Source: Prosthecobacter vanneervenii (lineage in GTDB: Bacteria; Verrucomicrobiota; Verrucomicrobiia; Verrucomicrobiales; Verrucomicrobiaceae). Taken from it: a stretch of DNA of 64,000 bases. The notes under the pieces are model-generated. The model had not been told where the DNA came from and did not search any database. It was given only the letters and a program-made list of their open reading frames with translations. The stretch spans positions 248,001-312,000 of the forward strand of contig NZ_JACHIG010000005.1 of assembly GCF_014203095.1 (NCBI RefSeq), in the 5' to 3' direction. This document shows positions 26,901-35,006 of this stretch, piece after piece (position 1 is the first letter of the stretch; the number at the start of each line of letters is the position of its first letter). Both the position numbers and the translations under genes were made by a program.

Positions 26901-26955
26901 GTTTACTGAGTAAGCAGTCGCTATGCACAAATGATAATTGCACACTCACTAAACA
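26900..26955. promoter_or_regulatory. Divergent operator between Ner-like and repressor genes
   Basis: TGTTTACTGAG (26900-26910) and CTCACTAAACA (26945-26955) are inverted, 10 of 11 positions complementary. The left site extends as the perfect palindrome TTACTGAGTAA (26903-26913). Both sites share TGTTTA(C/G)TGAGT, read from opposite strands. GATAAT at 26933-26938 could be the -10 of the rightward promoter. Confidence 0.6.
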
Positions 26956-26968
26956 TTTCAACATAAAA

Positions 26969-27865
26969 ATGACCAGAAAATTAACATTTGCCGACAGAGT
27001 GCTGTTGTTACGCAGAGAAATGAAGCTCAGTCAGTCCGCATTTGCAGAGTTACTGCACATCGGTAGAAGCTGGATGAGCCAGCTTGAAAAAGGAGAGGAG
27101 CCATCCCCAATGCTGGTTGGCCTCTTTGAGAAGATTGAGCGCGAATGGGCAGAGCGGCATCAGGCAGGCCATACGACTGAAGAGGTGGCATCGTATGTGA
27201 CGGGTGCTCGTGGAAAGCTCCGGCATGCACGCGAAGCTAAGGGGTACACACCAGCTCAAATGGCAAAGCGCATGGGATATAGTCAGGTCGGAACCTACAT
27301 CGACATTGAAGAGGGGCGGAGCCAGATGGGGGAGAAAATGGCACGCAAAGCAGCAGAAATTCTCGATCTAGACGTATCAGAACTCATGAGCGGTTCAGAT
27401 CATCCCATCGAACGCGGCGCTGTAGTCGGCACTTTTGGAGCTGTGCCAGACATTCATCTGCCGCCTGGCATGACGGCCAAGTATGTGCCGCTGCTGGCCA
27501 TGGCGCAGTGCGGCCCCAATATGGCTTGGGATGATGGAGGTTACACGCATCAGGGTTTTCTGGCGTTCAATCCTGAAGATCCCAAGGCATTTGCGGTGAC
27601 TCTTGCGGGTGACAGCATGATGCCAAGGATAGAGCCTGGAGATGTGGCCTTGATCTATCCCAGCCAGCAGCCCAAGAATGGCAAGGTGGTGCTGGCCAGG
27701 CTGAATGAAGACAAGGGTGGTGATGTACTGGTGAAGGTGTACCAAGCCAATGGCGACACGATCACCCTCAGCTCCTACAACCATGGGGCCTATCCACCGA
27801 TGCAGTTTCACCGTGGTGACTTTGCATGGATCTATCCTGTGGCTAAAATTACAAAAGACATGTGA
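26969..27865 (+). CDS. Phage repressor with tandem HTH and S24/LexA-like domain
   Basis: 298 residues from ATG 26969. Two helix-turn-helix domains are visible: residues ~6-55 (KLSQSAFAELLHIGRSWMSQLEKG) and ~82-135 (KGYTPAQMAKRMGYSQVGTYIDIEEG). The C-terminal domain holds LAGDSMMPRIEPGDVALI (nucleophilic serine) and a lysine in DVLVKVYQ, as in LexA/CI-type proteins that cut themselves when RecA is activated. It likely holds the prophage silent and is inducible by DNA damage, a switch unlike Mu's own repressor. Divergent from the early operon over a palindromic operator. Confidence 0.85.
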   Translation: MTRKLTFADRVLLLRREMKLSQSAFAELLHIGRSWMSQLEKGEEPSPMLVGLFEKIEREWAERHQAGHTTEEVASYVTGARGKLRHAREAKGYTPAQMAKRMGYSQVGTYIDIEEGRSQMGEKMARKAAEILDLDVSELMSGSDHPIERGAVVGTFGAVPDIHLPPGMTAKYVPLLAMAQCGPNMAWDDGGYTHQGFLAFNPEDPKAFAVTLAGDSMMPRIEPGDVALIYPSQQPKNGKVVLARLNEDKGGDVLVKVYQANGDTITLSSYNHGAYPPMQFHRGDFAWIYPVAKITKDM

Positions 27866-27867
27866 GT

Positions 27868-28365
27868 ATGACGCCGTCCAAATCACTCCAATTTTTCATC
27901 TGGCAAAACAGCCAAAGCATCGGCCCCTACACCACGGCAGTCATCAAGCTCATGCTGCAACGTGGGAGGGTGACAACGGCCACTCTCGCTGCCAAAGAAG
28001 GCAGCGATGAGTGGAAGCCGATCCAGGATTACTCAGAGCTGGAAAATCGGCCGCTCTGTGAAGCCGCGATGTCTGTGAGGCGGCATCATGAAGAAAAAGC
28101 AAACGCGTCAGATTCTGAGCCAGCTGCTGAGCCGGAGAAAAAAGAGGCGGTTGAAGTGGTGCCACCTGTTACCCCCTTCACGGTTGAGGTGGTGGTGGAA
28201 TGGCTGCAAAACCTTGCGATCCTCTTTGCATTCATCGCTATGGGAGTTGGTCTAGTGGCGGCGGCTATCGTTGGGGTTTACGGCCTGTGGTTTGCGGTTA
28301 GTGCAGGCGCAACGGCTCTGATGCTTTGGCTTATTTCCGTCACTGCACCGCGCAAGATGCAGTGA
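27868..28365 (+). CDS. GYF_2-domain membrane protein
   Basis: 165 residues from ATG 27868, 2 bp after the repressor stop. Residues ~3-55 (QFFIWQNSQSIGPYT...DEWKPIQDY) form a GYF_2 (DUF4339) domain, common in Verrucomicrobia and Planctomycetes. A charged linker and a hydrophobic region follow (LAILFAFIAMGVGLVAAAIV and WFAVSAGATALMLWLISV, two membrane spans). It is probably co-transcribed with the repressor in the lysogen, so a lysogenic-conversion or superinfection-exclusion role is possible. Confidence 0.65.
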   Translation: MTPSKSLQFFIWQNSQSIGPYTTAVIKLMLQRGRVTTATLAAKEGSDEWKPIQDYSELENRPLCEAAMSVRRHHEEKANASDSEPAAEPEKKEAVEVVPPVTPFTVEVVVEWLQNLAILFAFIAMGVGLVAAAIVGVYGLWFAVSAGATALMLWLISVTAPRKMQ

Positions 28366-28394
28366 GTGAGCCACAAAGTCTGATGCCTGATAAA

Positions 28395-28421
28395 AGCCGC
28401 GCAGAGATGCGCGGCTTTTTT
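28395..28421 (+). terminator. Rho-independent terminator after repressor operon
   Basis: AGCCGCGC (28395-28402), a 6-base loop, then GCGCGGCT and a T tract to 28421. A-rich sequence before the stem means it may also work in reverse. Confidence 0.85.
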
Positions 28422-28434
28422 GTGCCGGTGTGGT

Positions 28435-28460
28435 GCGGTAAAGGCGGGTAAGGCGGGGTG
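28435..28460 (+). promoter_or_regulatory. 26-bp late-region repeat, copy A
   Basis: First of three near-identical 26-mers (GCGGTAAAGGCGGG...TAAGGCGGGGTG). It lies between the repressor terminator and the first late (lysis) genes. See copies at 33425 and 41376. Late promoter element is inference. Confidence 0.55.
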
Positions 28461-28617
28461 CTGATGGTGGGTGGGTGTGGCTCAATGGCGGTGCACGAAG
28501 CCGTGTGTTCCTGGTCGGGGACGTGCGGCACATCGGTCCAGGTGGCTGATGTGCCGCGCACTCTGGCGGGGCATGGCGGCTGGAGTTCTCGCTTCCATCC
28601 TTATCCCCACCACGATC

Positions 28618-29391
28618 ATGATCTCATCCCTCAACCTTCTGCTGCGTCATCTCTTTGTGGCGCTGGCTGCCTACATCTCGGCGCATGGCATTGAGACCTT
28701 GCCCAACTCTCACAGCCTGCTCCTCGGGCTGCTCATCCTTGGCGCGGTGTGCGTCTGGTCATGGGTGGCGAAGCTGCTGCATCTTGATCCATCCATGCTG
28801 ACGCTGAAGCGCCAGGAGGTGCTGCGTACAGCGCTGGGTTCTTTTGTCAGCCAGCTCATCACCTTCGCGAGCACCTACTATGCAGTGGATGCCAATGATC
28901 CAGCTGCGCTGTCTGTGGCCGTGATCAATGCGATCGCATCACGCTATGGCGTGCATCAGCAGATCGCGCATCAGACGCCGCTGGAAGTGGCCACGGCGCT
29001 CAAGGCCATGGCTCTGGGATCGGTGCTCATGCTTAGTTCCTGCGCCAATGTGCTGACCTGGCTGGCCTCTCCCGCCGGGCGTGCCACTGTCTCTCTCGCT
29101 GAGCTGGGGCTGGATGTGGCAGCGGCCAAAGGCAAGATCAGCCCCGGCCAGGTGGTGAATGTGAAGCAGGGCATCGCGGTCGTCACCGATCCGAGCGACT
29201 CCACTGTGAGCAAGGTTTTCAAGCTCGAAGAGCTGGGCCTCAAGGCGGCGGTGCAGACCGGCAAGCTCCAGCCCGGAGATGCGGTGATCATCCAGCAGGC
29301 CAGCGCCATCGTGCAAAGTGCCGTGCAGCCGCCAGCGGTGCCGGTGCAGCCCTCCGGCAAAGCGCCTGCAAGCGTGCTGCCTGCCTCATGA
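28618..29391 (+). CDS. Membrane protein of the lysis region, holin-like N-terminus
   Basis: 257 residues from ATG 28618 (an ATG at 28573 is possible). Two N-terminal membrane spans (LLLRHLFVALAAYISAH and SLLLGLLILGAVCVWSWV) resemble a holin. A further hydrophobic segment ends in LMLSSCANV, and the C-terminal half is soluble with repeats of the form LG.....GKi.PGq.v. It could be a holin fused to another domain. First late gene, just before the lipoprotein and peptidoglycan-binding genes, which supports a role in lysis. Confidence 0.5.
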   Translation: MISSLNLLLRHLFVALAAYISAHGIETLPNSHSLLLGLLILGAVCVWSWVAKLLHLDPSMLTLKRQEVLRTALGSFVSQLITFASTYYAVDANDPAALSVAVINAIASRYGVHQQIAHQTPLEVATALKAMALGSVLMLSSCANVLTWLASPAGRATVSLAELGLDVAAAKGKISPGQVVNVKQGIAVVTDPSDSTVSKVFKLEELGLKAAVQTGKLQPGDAVIIQQASAIVQSAVQPPAVPVQPSGKAPASVLPAS

Positions 29392-29425
29392 ATTTATTAA
29401 CCCACCCCACGCCGCGCAACCCCTG

Positions 29426-29465
29426 CCATGGCCATAGGAAAGCATGCTGCCACATGCGGCCATGG
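29426..29465. other. Long nested hairpin between lysis genes
   Basis: CCATGGCC (29426-29433) pairs with GGCCATGG (29458-29465), and inside it GCATG (29442-29446) with CATGC (29453-29457). No T tract follows, so a mRNA structure or processing site is likelier than a terminator. Confidence 0.4.
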
Positions 29466-29492
29466 CGGGGGGATCTCGGATGAAAGGACTCC

Positions 29493-29618
29493 ATGAAATT
29501 CCTCTTCGCTGCCGCCTGCCTGATCTCATGCTCTTCATGCGCCTACTATCATTGGTGGCGTGGGGATGCGGTGGAAGACCGGGCCGTGGATGAACTCAAT
29601 AACCGCTATGCCCGCTGA
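29493..29618 (+). CDS. Tiny lipoprotein, possible outer-membrane spanin
   Basis: 41 residues, ATG 29493 behind GAAAGGA, TGA at 29616-29618. The start KFLFAAACLISCSSC is a signal sequence with a lipobox; the mature part has only ~25 residues (YYHWWRGDAVEDRAVDELNN). It overlaps the start of the next gene. Tiny lipoproteins in a phage lysis cassette are usually Rz1-type spanins that join inner and outer membranes at lysis; mature Rz1 is normally proline-rich, which this is not, so the call is tentative. Confidence 0.6.
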   Translation: MKFLFAAACLISCSSCAYYHWWRGDAVEDRAVDELNNRYAR

Positions 29619-30222
29619 ACCCATGGCCATGAACTATCAAATCGTCGCAGGCATCCAGGCACTGCTCGGCGTGCCTGATGACGCAACGTGGAGCCCCACG
29701 GATCAGGAGGCGCTCATCAAAGCCTCTGCGGCGGTGAAAAAGAAGATCCAGAAGATCCTCGGTGTCACAGTGGATGGCTGGTGGGGGGTGCAGTCTCAGA
29801 ATGCACTCAATGCTCTTGTGTCGGCTTGTGAGGCCTGCACAACGGCCTGGGTGAAGGGCAAGGCCTCTACCTTTGCCGATCCTGTCGATGTGGCACGCTT
29901 CAAAGCCTGCAAGCAAACAGGCAAGTCTGATATCGCCTGCTCCCGCGTCGGAGACAATGGCATTGGTCAGTTCGGCGACGTTACCGCGCAGACCCTCACG
30001 CCATTCGTCGCTGTGCATGCGGACTACATGATATCGCGCTGGGGCAGTGTGCATGCGGCGGCTCGCAGGCCGGTGCTGGTGCGGATCAAAGGCAAGACCC
30101 AAGAGATCAAGGTAGGTGATCGCATCAGCGAGCGGGGCCGCATTGATCTCAATCCCGCCGCCTGCCTCCTCTACGGCATCAAGCCGCCTGCTCTTGTCGA
30201 TGCCGAATGGCGGTGGGCCTAA
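29608..30222 (+). CDS. Predicted endolysin-type protein with peptidoglycan-binding domain
   Basis: 204 residues from ATG 29608. The N-terminal ~75 residues (IVAGIQALLGV...KKKIQKILGVTVDGWWGVQSQNALNALV) match a peptidoglycan-binding type 1 repeat with its 'VDG.wG..t..AL' signature. The C-terminal part contains CSRVGDNGIGQFGD, seen in uncharacterised phage enzymes, and ends with WRW; I cannot name its catalytic class. It sits between the lipoprotein and a coiled-coil membrane protein, so it is the best candidate for the lytic enzyme. Confidence 0.55.
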   Translation: MPAEPMAMNYQIVAGIQALLGVPDDATWSPTDQEALIKASAAVKKKIQKILGVTVDGWWGVQSQNALNALVSACEACTTAWVKGKASTFADPVDVARFKACKQTGKSDIACSRVGDNGIGQFGDVTAQTLTPFVAVHADYMISRWGSVHAAARRPVLVRIKGKTQEIKVGDRISERGRIDLNPAACLLYGIKPPALVDAEWRWA

Positions 30223-30241
30223 CCCTCTTTCTAACGCGCTC

Positions 30242-30805
30242 ATGATCACACTCGCCTCCTCTACCGATATCTCCTCTGTGCCTGCTGACTTCGTGAAGTA
30301 CTTCATGATCATGGTGGGCTTTGTGATCACGGGCTTGCTGGCCTACCGCAAAGGCACCGCAGCCAAAGGCACCAAGGATGAGCCGCTGAACGTGGCTCAG
30401 CCTTTGGAGGTGAAGAAACGCACTGAGTATGCACGCAAAGAGGAGACTCAGTCAGAGTTGGACAAGCTTGAGAACACCTTGAACGCGATGAACCGCGAGA
30501 GCGTGCGCCAGGCTCAGCACACCAGCGAGGAGCTGGCCTCCGTGGCCAAGGCGGGTGCAGAGCGCGAAGGGCGACTAATGCAGGCCGTGCATGACATGGA
30601 GAAGAGGTTCACCCAGCTCATGATCAACGAGGTTAAAGGTCTGCATGATCGGCTTAATCCTGTCAGTGAATCCGTGGCCGGTCACAAGGCATCGCTGGCG
30701 GGCCACGAAACGCGTCTCGCCAGTCTGGAGCGGACGCTCAATGACAACGTCTCCCGGCTCCATCAACGCTTTGACGATCTCATGAAGAGCAAGGCCAAAA
30801 ACTAA
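30242..30805 (+). CDS. Membrane-anchored coiled-coil protein
   Basis: 187 residues from ATG 30242. One membrane span (FVKYFMIMVGFVITGLLAY, about 17-36) is followed by a long charged coiled coil to the C-terminus (EETQSELDKLENTLNAMNRE and ETRLASLERTLNDNVSRLHQ). Single-span coiled-coil proteins in a lysis cassette are often inner-membrane spanins (Rz-type); together with the tiny lipoprotein at 29493 this could form the pair. No sequence family is recognised. Confidence 0.5.
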   Translation: MITLASSTDISSVPADFVKYFMIMVGFVITGLLAYRKGTAAKGTKDEPLNVAQPLEVKKRTEYARKEETQSELDKLENTLNAMNRESVRQAQHTSEELASVAKAGAEREGRLMQAVHDMEKRFTQLMINEVKGLHDRLNPVSESVAGHKASLAGHETRLASLERTLNDNVSRLHQRFDDLMKSKAKN

Positions 30806-30821
30806 TCTCATCCCTCCGACC

Positions 30822-31073
30822 ATGAACCTGCAAATCGAAATCATCCGCATCCTGCGTGAAGCCGTGGGGCATCCGCTGCTGTTGAGTGTGCTACGCGCTC
30901 AGGTGGACGTGCGCGTGCGCCCCCGTCCTCTCAAAGCCGTGGTGGATGACGCGCTCTCCAATCTCAGCGCCAAAGGCTACATCATCGAGTCTCCGAACGA
31001 GCTGGATGACGCCGATCCCTATTATCAGCTCGATGAGAAAGGCGAGGCCTTCGCGGCCAAGCAGCGCCTGTGA
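30822..31073 (+). CDS. Small winged-helix-like protein
   Basis: 83 residues. IEIIRILREAVGHPLLLSVL, KAVVDDALSNLSAKGYI and YYQLDEKGEAFAA form the helix/helix/wing pattern of a winged-helix domain. It lies just before the terminase small-subunit gene and overlaps the frame leading to it. Mu-like phages often carry a small protein here (gp26-type). DNA-binding role is inference. Confidence 0.55.
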   Translation: MNLQIEIIRILREAVGHPLLLSVLRAQVDVRVRPRPLKAVVDDALSNLSAKGYIIESPNELDDADPYYQLDEKGEAFAAKQRL

Positions 31074-31084
31074 TCTCCACCGTT

Positions 31085-31600
31085 ATGCCTGCTCAAGACA
31101 CCAACGAATCGCTTTTATCGCGCCTCCAAAAAGCGGAGGTGCAGGATGAATTTGAGGCGCTGATGTTTGATCAGAAGATGCACTATACGGATCTGCTGGA
31201 GCAGCTGGAGAAGTGGAGCATCAGCTCCAGCCTGGGGGCGCTGAGCCGCTACAAGGCCAGCCGAGGCGGACCCTGGGCCATGGAGCGGGCCATGCGCCAG
31301 GAGCGCGAGTTTCTCGAAGGCCATGGCGCGGATATGGACGAAGCCACACGCAAGCTCGTGGCCATGCGCATCTTCCAGGATGCTGCGTCTCCGGAGACCA
31401 GTACCAAGGATGTGCTGCGAATGCGCGAGCAGGAAATCCAGATGGCAAAGCTCAAGCAGGATGCGGTGAAGCTGGAGCAGGCGGAGCGCAAGCTGGCCCT
31501 GCTTGAGTCGAAGGTCGGAACCGCCAAGGAAGCCATGGAAAGCGCGGAGCTGACCGATGAAGAAAAAGTGGCCCGCTGGAAACAGGTCTTTGGACGATGA
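31085..31600 (+). CDS. DUF3486-like terminase small subunit
   Basis: 171 residues from ATG 31085. Almost entirely helical; it contains WSISSSLGALSRYKASRGGP and a C-terminal coiled coil with EEKVARWKQVFG, the general form of the Mu gp27/DUF3486 small terminase family, whose members recognise the packaging site. The stop overlaps the large terminase ATG (ATGA), and the two are adjacent as in other transposable phages. Confidence 0.65.
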   Translation: MPAQDTNESLLSRLQKAEVQDEFEALMFDQKMHYTDLLEQLEKWSISSSLGALSRYKASRGGPWAMERAMRQEREFLEGHGADMDEATRKLVAMRIFQDAASPETSTKDVLRMREQEIQMAKLKQDAVKLEQAERKLALLESKVGTAKEAMESAELTDEEKVARWKQVFGR

Positions 31601-33210
31601 AGCCGGACAAACGTCAGCGCGATGCCATTGAGCAGCTCCATGAGCAGGTCAAGGTATGCAAACGCACGGCGCGAGAGGAAGCTGAACTGTTCGTCGCCGC
31701 TGTGGCCAAGGCTGCCGATCGCAAAGGCAACCCGCTGCATGAGATGCAGCTGGAAGAGCTGCGAGAACGCTGCGTGCAGCACAACCTCGGAGCCAATGCC
31801 AACGGCTGGCGCAACCCCTTTCCTGAAACCAACCCCAAGAGCCAGCTGCTTCAGTATGGCTTTGAATACTGGCATGACACGGCCCGCTTCAAGGCCATGT
31901 GCGCCAGCCGTCAGAGTGGGAAGGACTTCAACTCCGAAGGCGAAGCGGCTGAGGACTGCACGATCAATCCCAAGCATGGCTGGATGATCGCGGCTCCGTC
32001 TGAGCGTCAAAGTCTGTCCTCATTGGATCAACAGAAACTCTGGGCTGAGGCCTTTGGCCTGGTGATGGAGGATGAAAAGATCACCCGTGAAGGCATTCAC
32101 GGAGAGACCCTGCTGAAGTCCTCAGAGATCATCTACAGCAATGGCAGCTCGGCCATGGCGGTGCCTGGAAGGCCTGACACCGTGCGTGGTGAAAGCCGGA
32201 ACGTGATCCTCACAGAGTTTGATTTCTTTGATGATCCCAATGCCACCTGGCGCGCCATCCTCCCCAGCATCACCAATCCCCTGCGTGGTGGCGAGAAGAA
32301 AATCCGCGTGGTGAGTACGCCGAATGGCAAGGGGCGCATGCTTGATAAGATCTTCAATGAGCCGCCCAAGGGCAAGATGGTCTGGAGCAAGCATCTCATC
32401 ACCATCTATCATGCGGTGCTGATGGGGCTGCCGGTGAACATCGAGGAACTGCGTTCCGCAATGGATGACGACGAGGGCTTCGGTCAGGAGTATGAGTGCC
32501 GATTCCTGGATGGCAGTAATGTGCTGCTGCCGTATGACGTGATCAGCCTGGCTGAATCCTTTGAGGCAACGGAGAGCTGGTCATTGATTGAAGCAGGCAC
32601 GCTGAATCCTACCTATCTAGGAATCGACTTTGGCCGGACCAATGACCCGACTGTCTGCTGGACGCTGCAACGCGTGGGAGACATCCTCTGGACGCGGGAG
32701 GTGCTGGTGCTGAAAAACGTGCCCACTCCAGATCAAGAGCGCATTCTGAGTGACCGCATCAAAGCAGCGAGCCGCGTCTGCTTTGACTATACCGGACCCG
32801 GCATCGGACTGGGGGACTATGTGGTGGAGAAGCATGGCGAGTGGGAGCCCACCAAACACAAGATGGGAAAAGTGGAGCTGTGCACCTTCACGGCTGGATT
32901 CAAGCGCGAGATCTTCCCGCGCATGCGCCGTCTGTTTGAGGCCCCCACCAAGCTGCGTGTGCCTGTGAGCCGGGAGATCCGTGAGGATCTGCATCAAATG
33001 CAGCAGGTGATCTCCAATGGAGAGTACAACTATTGGAGCCCACGAACCAAAGAAGGGCATAGTGACCGATGCACGGCGCTGGCTTTGGCTGTGCGGGCTG
33101 CTGATGCGCCAGCGGCCGCCTTCGGCTGGAGCCGGGTCAATACGCAGCCGGGGTCAGGATCTTCGGCTTCCGGGATCAAGGCCCGCATGAAGCAGTTTTT
33201 GGGGCTCTGA
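31597..33210 (+). CDS. Terminase large subunit (Mu gp28-like)
   Basis: 537 residues. ATPase: Walker A MCASRQSGKDF (104-110 core SRQSGKD), Walker B NVILTEFDFF (acidic E/D about 207-209), then STPNGKG motif III (241-247). The nuclease domain starts at YLGIDFGRTNDPTV (D345). This is the packaging motor that fills the head, in Mu-type phages starting from integrated copies. Starts by overlap with the small subunit. Followed by a 264-bp gap with terminators and the second copy of the 26-bp repeat. Confidence 0.92.
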   Translation: MKPDKRQRDAIEQLHEQVKVCKRTAREEAELFVAAVAKAADRKGNPLHEMQLEELRERCVQHNLGANANGWRNPFPETNPKSQLLQYGFEYWHDTARFKAMCASRQSGKDFNSEGEAAEDCTINPKHGWMIAAPSERQSLSSLDQQKLWAEAFGLVMEDEKITREGIHGETLLKSSEIIYSNGSSAMAVPGRPDTVRGESRNVILTEFDFFDDPNATWRAILPSITNPLRGGEKKIRVVSTPNGKGRMLDKIFNEPPKGKMVWSKHLITIYHAVLMGLPVNIEELRSAMDDDEGFGQEYECRFLDGSNVLLPYDVISLAESFEATESWSLIEAGTLNPTYLGIDFGRTNDPTVCWTLQRVGDILWTREVLVLKNVPTPDQERILSDRIKAASRVCFDYTGPGIGLGDYVVEKHGEWEPTKHKMGKVELCTFTAGFKREIFPRMRRLFEAPTKLRVPVSREIREDLHQMQQVISNGEYNYWSPRTKEGHSDRCTALALAVRAADAPAAAFGWSRVNTQPGSGSSASGIKARMKQFLGL

Positions 33211-33337
33211 AGCGGGGGTGAAGCCGAAAACGCGGAAACCCCGTTTTTTGGCGTTTTGAGGGGGGTGGGGTGCTGTCATCACAGCATCCGGGCCTCTTTG
33301 GCGGCTCAAAAACGTTGCAAACGCGTTGCAAAGGCCC

Positions 33338-33366
33338 CGGGGTGGGCTGCCGCCACCCCGATTTTT
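33338..33366 (+). terminator. Terminator after the terminase gene
   Basis: CGGGGTGG (33338-33345), 7-base loop, CCACCCCG (33353-33360), then ATTTTT. A second weaker stem (CGGGG...CCCCG followed by TTTTTT) lies nearer the stop, around 33213-33247. The rest of the 264-bp gap holds copy B of the late repeat. Confidence 0.7.
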
Positions 33367-33424
33367 CACCCGTGGGCGTTTTTGGCCCGGGGGGCGGGGG
33401 TGGGAGTGCAGGGTCGTTTGGGGC

Positions 33425-33450
33425 GCGGTAAAGGCGGCTAAGGCGGGGTG
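33425..33450 (+). promoter_or_regulatory. 26-bp late-region repeat, copy B
   Basis: Differs from copy A by one base (GGCT for GGGT). The likeness continues downstream: TGTGGCTGAATGGC here, TGTGGCTCAATGGC after copy A. It ends 24 bp before the portal start and directly follows a terminator, as a promoter for the head operon would. Confidence 0.6.
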
Positions 33451-33474
33451 ATTGAAGGGGTCTGGTGTGGCTGA

Positions 33475-35001
33475 ATGGCTGCATTGAAAGCAGGCACCTC
33501 CATCTTCTCCCAGCAGCTTCTCCGCTATGTGCGTGAGATCCGCAATGCCCAGCTGCGCGGTCTATCCGGCGAAACGCTTGCCTGTGCCCTGGACGGATTT
33601 GAGCGCGGGGATTTCCGCCAGGCTGCCGCCTTCTGGCAGCCCATGGCACTCAGGGATGACACGATCAGCATCGTGAAGCCCAAGCGGGAAAAGACCGTGG
33701 CGCGCCGAGACTGGCAGGTGCTTCAGGTGGATGACTCCAGCGAGGCCAAGGAACAGAAGGCCGTGCTGACGCAGTTCTGGGGCAATGTGAAGGCGGTGAA
33801 CGCCTATGATATGAATCACCGGGGTGGCATCGCCCTGCTGATCCGGCAGATGATGGAGGCGGTCAGCTACAAGTATGCTTCTCATCATCTGGTCTGGAGC
33901 CCGGCGCGTGAGCAGCTCGGCTGCACCTTTGAGTATGTGCCCCTCCAGTTCTTTGAGAACCGCACCGGACTGCTGCGCTTTCTGCCCACGGGGCTGGAGT
34001 ATGAAGGCAACGCCCTGGCAGAGGGTGAATGGATGGTAACGGTGAGCGACGGCCTGATGGTGGCCGCCTCCATTGGCTACCTGGCCAAGCGCAATGCGCT
34101 GGCAGATCTGCTGGCCTTCTCTGACAAATTCGGCATGCCTGGCATGCTGGGCCGGACCAAGCATGGCAAGGATACCGATGCCGGCCGCGCCATGGCCGAG
34201 GCCGTGGAGGCTTTTGGGCAGGATTGGGCGGCGGTGCTGTATGGAGATGACGGCATGGTCAAAGATCCCATCCAGCTCATCCGTGCTGAGGGCGGCACTG
34301 GATCTCTGCCCATGCCTGCCATCATGGAGCGGGTGGATCGACGCTTCACCGCGCTGTGGCGTGGCGCGGATCTCGGCACCCTGAGTGCGAAGGACAGCGC
34401 GGGCGCATCGCTCCAGGATGGAGAGACTGACATCATCGAGCAGGATGATGCCCTGACCATCAGCGAGAAGCTCAACGAGATCGAGCGCATCGTGCTCGGC
34501 TTCCACTTTGGCCCCAAGGCCGCTGCCAATCCCAAAGCCTACATCCGAATCATCGTGCCACAGAGCGAGGACTTGAAGCTTCTGCTGCAGGTGGTGCAGA
34601 CATTGGTGGGAATGGGTGTGCCCATGGCGGTGGCAGACATCCAGGAGCGCTTTGGCCTGGCTCAGCCCAAAGCGGGCGCGGATCTGCTGCAAGATCCCGG
34701 TGCCAAGCCAGCTCCGCAGGATCTTGGCAGCCTCATGAATCAGCGGGCCAATGCTGATGCTGAAGAGGAACGATTCCTTGCTGGTGCCAGCCGCCTGCTG
34801 GCCAAGGCAGCCACTGAAGACAGGGCTGATCTGGTGGCGCAGATGAAAGACGTGCTGCGTGCCCCGGATGCCACGCGGCTGAATGCGCTGGCCTCCTTTA
34901 TAGAGCATCTGCCCGAAAGCATCGGCCAGGACTCAGCCCAGGTGAGCGCCTGGGAAACCCTTCTCGCCTCAGCCCTGGTCAATGGCTGGGCTCTCCGTTA
35001 A
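33475..35001 (+). CDS. Portal protein, DUF935 (Mu gp29-like)
   Basis: 508 residues. The central region ETDIIEQDDALTISEKLNEIERIVLGFHFG and the preceding RVDRRFTALWRGADLGTLS correspond to the Mu gp29/DUF935 portal family, in which ~12 copies form the head vertex used for packaging and tail docking. The N-terminal QQLLRYVREIRNAQLRGLSG and FWQPMALRDDTI stretches also suit. First gene of the head operon; followed 5 bp later by the protease/scaffold gene. Mu's separate gp30 gene is not next; its role appears taken by the 38924 gene. Confidence 0.88.
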   Translation: MAALKAGTSIFSQQLLRYVREIRNAQLRGLSGETLACALDGFERGDFRQAAAFWQPMALRDDTISIVKPKREKTVARRDWQVLQVDDSSEAKEQKAVLTQFWGNVKAVNAYDMNHRGGIALLIRQMMEAVSYKYASHHLVWSPAREQLGCTFEYVPLQFFENRTGLLRFLPTGLEYEGNALAEGEWMVTVSDGLMVAASIGYLAKRNALADLLAFSDKFGMPGMLGRTKHGKDTDAGRAMAEAVEAFGQDWAAVLYGDDGMVKDPIQLIRAEGGTGSLPMPAIMERVDRRFTALWRGADLGTLSAKDSAGASLQDGETDIIEQDDALTISEKLNEIERIVLGFHFGPKAAANPKAYIRIIVPQSEDLKLLLQVVQTLVGMGVPMAVADIQERFGLAQPKAGADLLQDPGAKPAPQDLGSLMNQRANADAEEERFLAGASRLLAKAATEDRADLVAQMKDVLRAPDATRLNALASFIEHLPESIGQDSAQVSAWETLLASALVNGWALR

Positions 35002-35006
35002 CGATC

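Noticed and set aside
28485..28694. Short plus-strand ORF after repeat copy A, with an ATG at the place matching the portal start after copy B
   Set aside because: The peptide is Ser/His/Gly-rich with no family character and overlaps the membrane-protein gene in another frame; the similarity is at the DNA level only.
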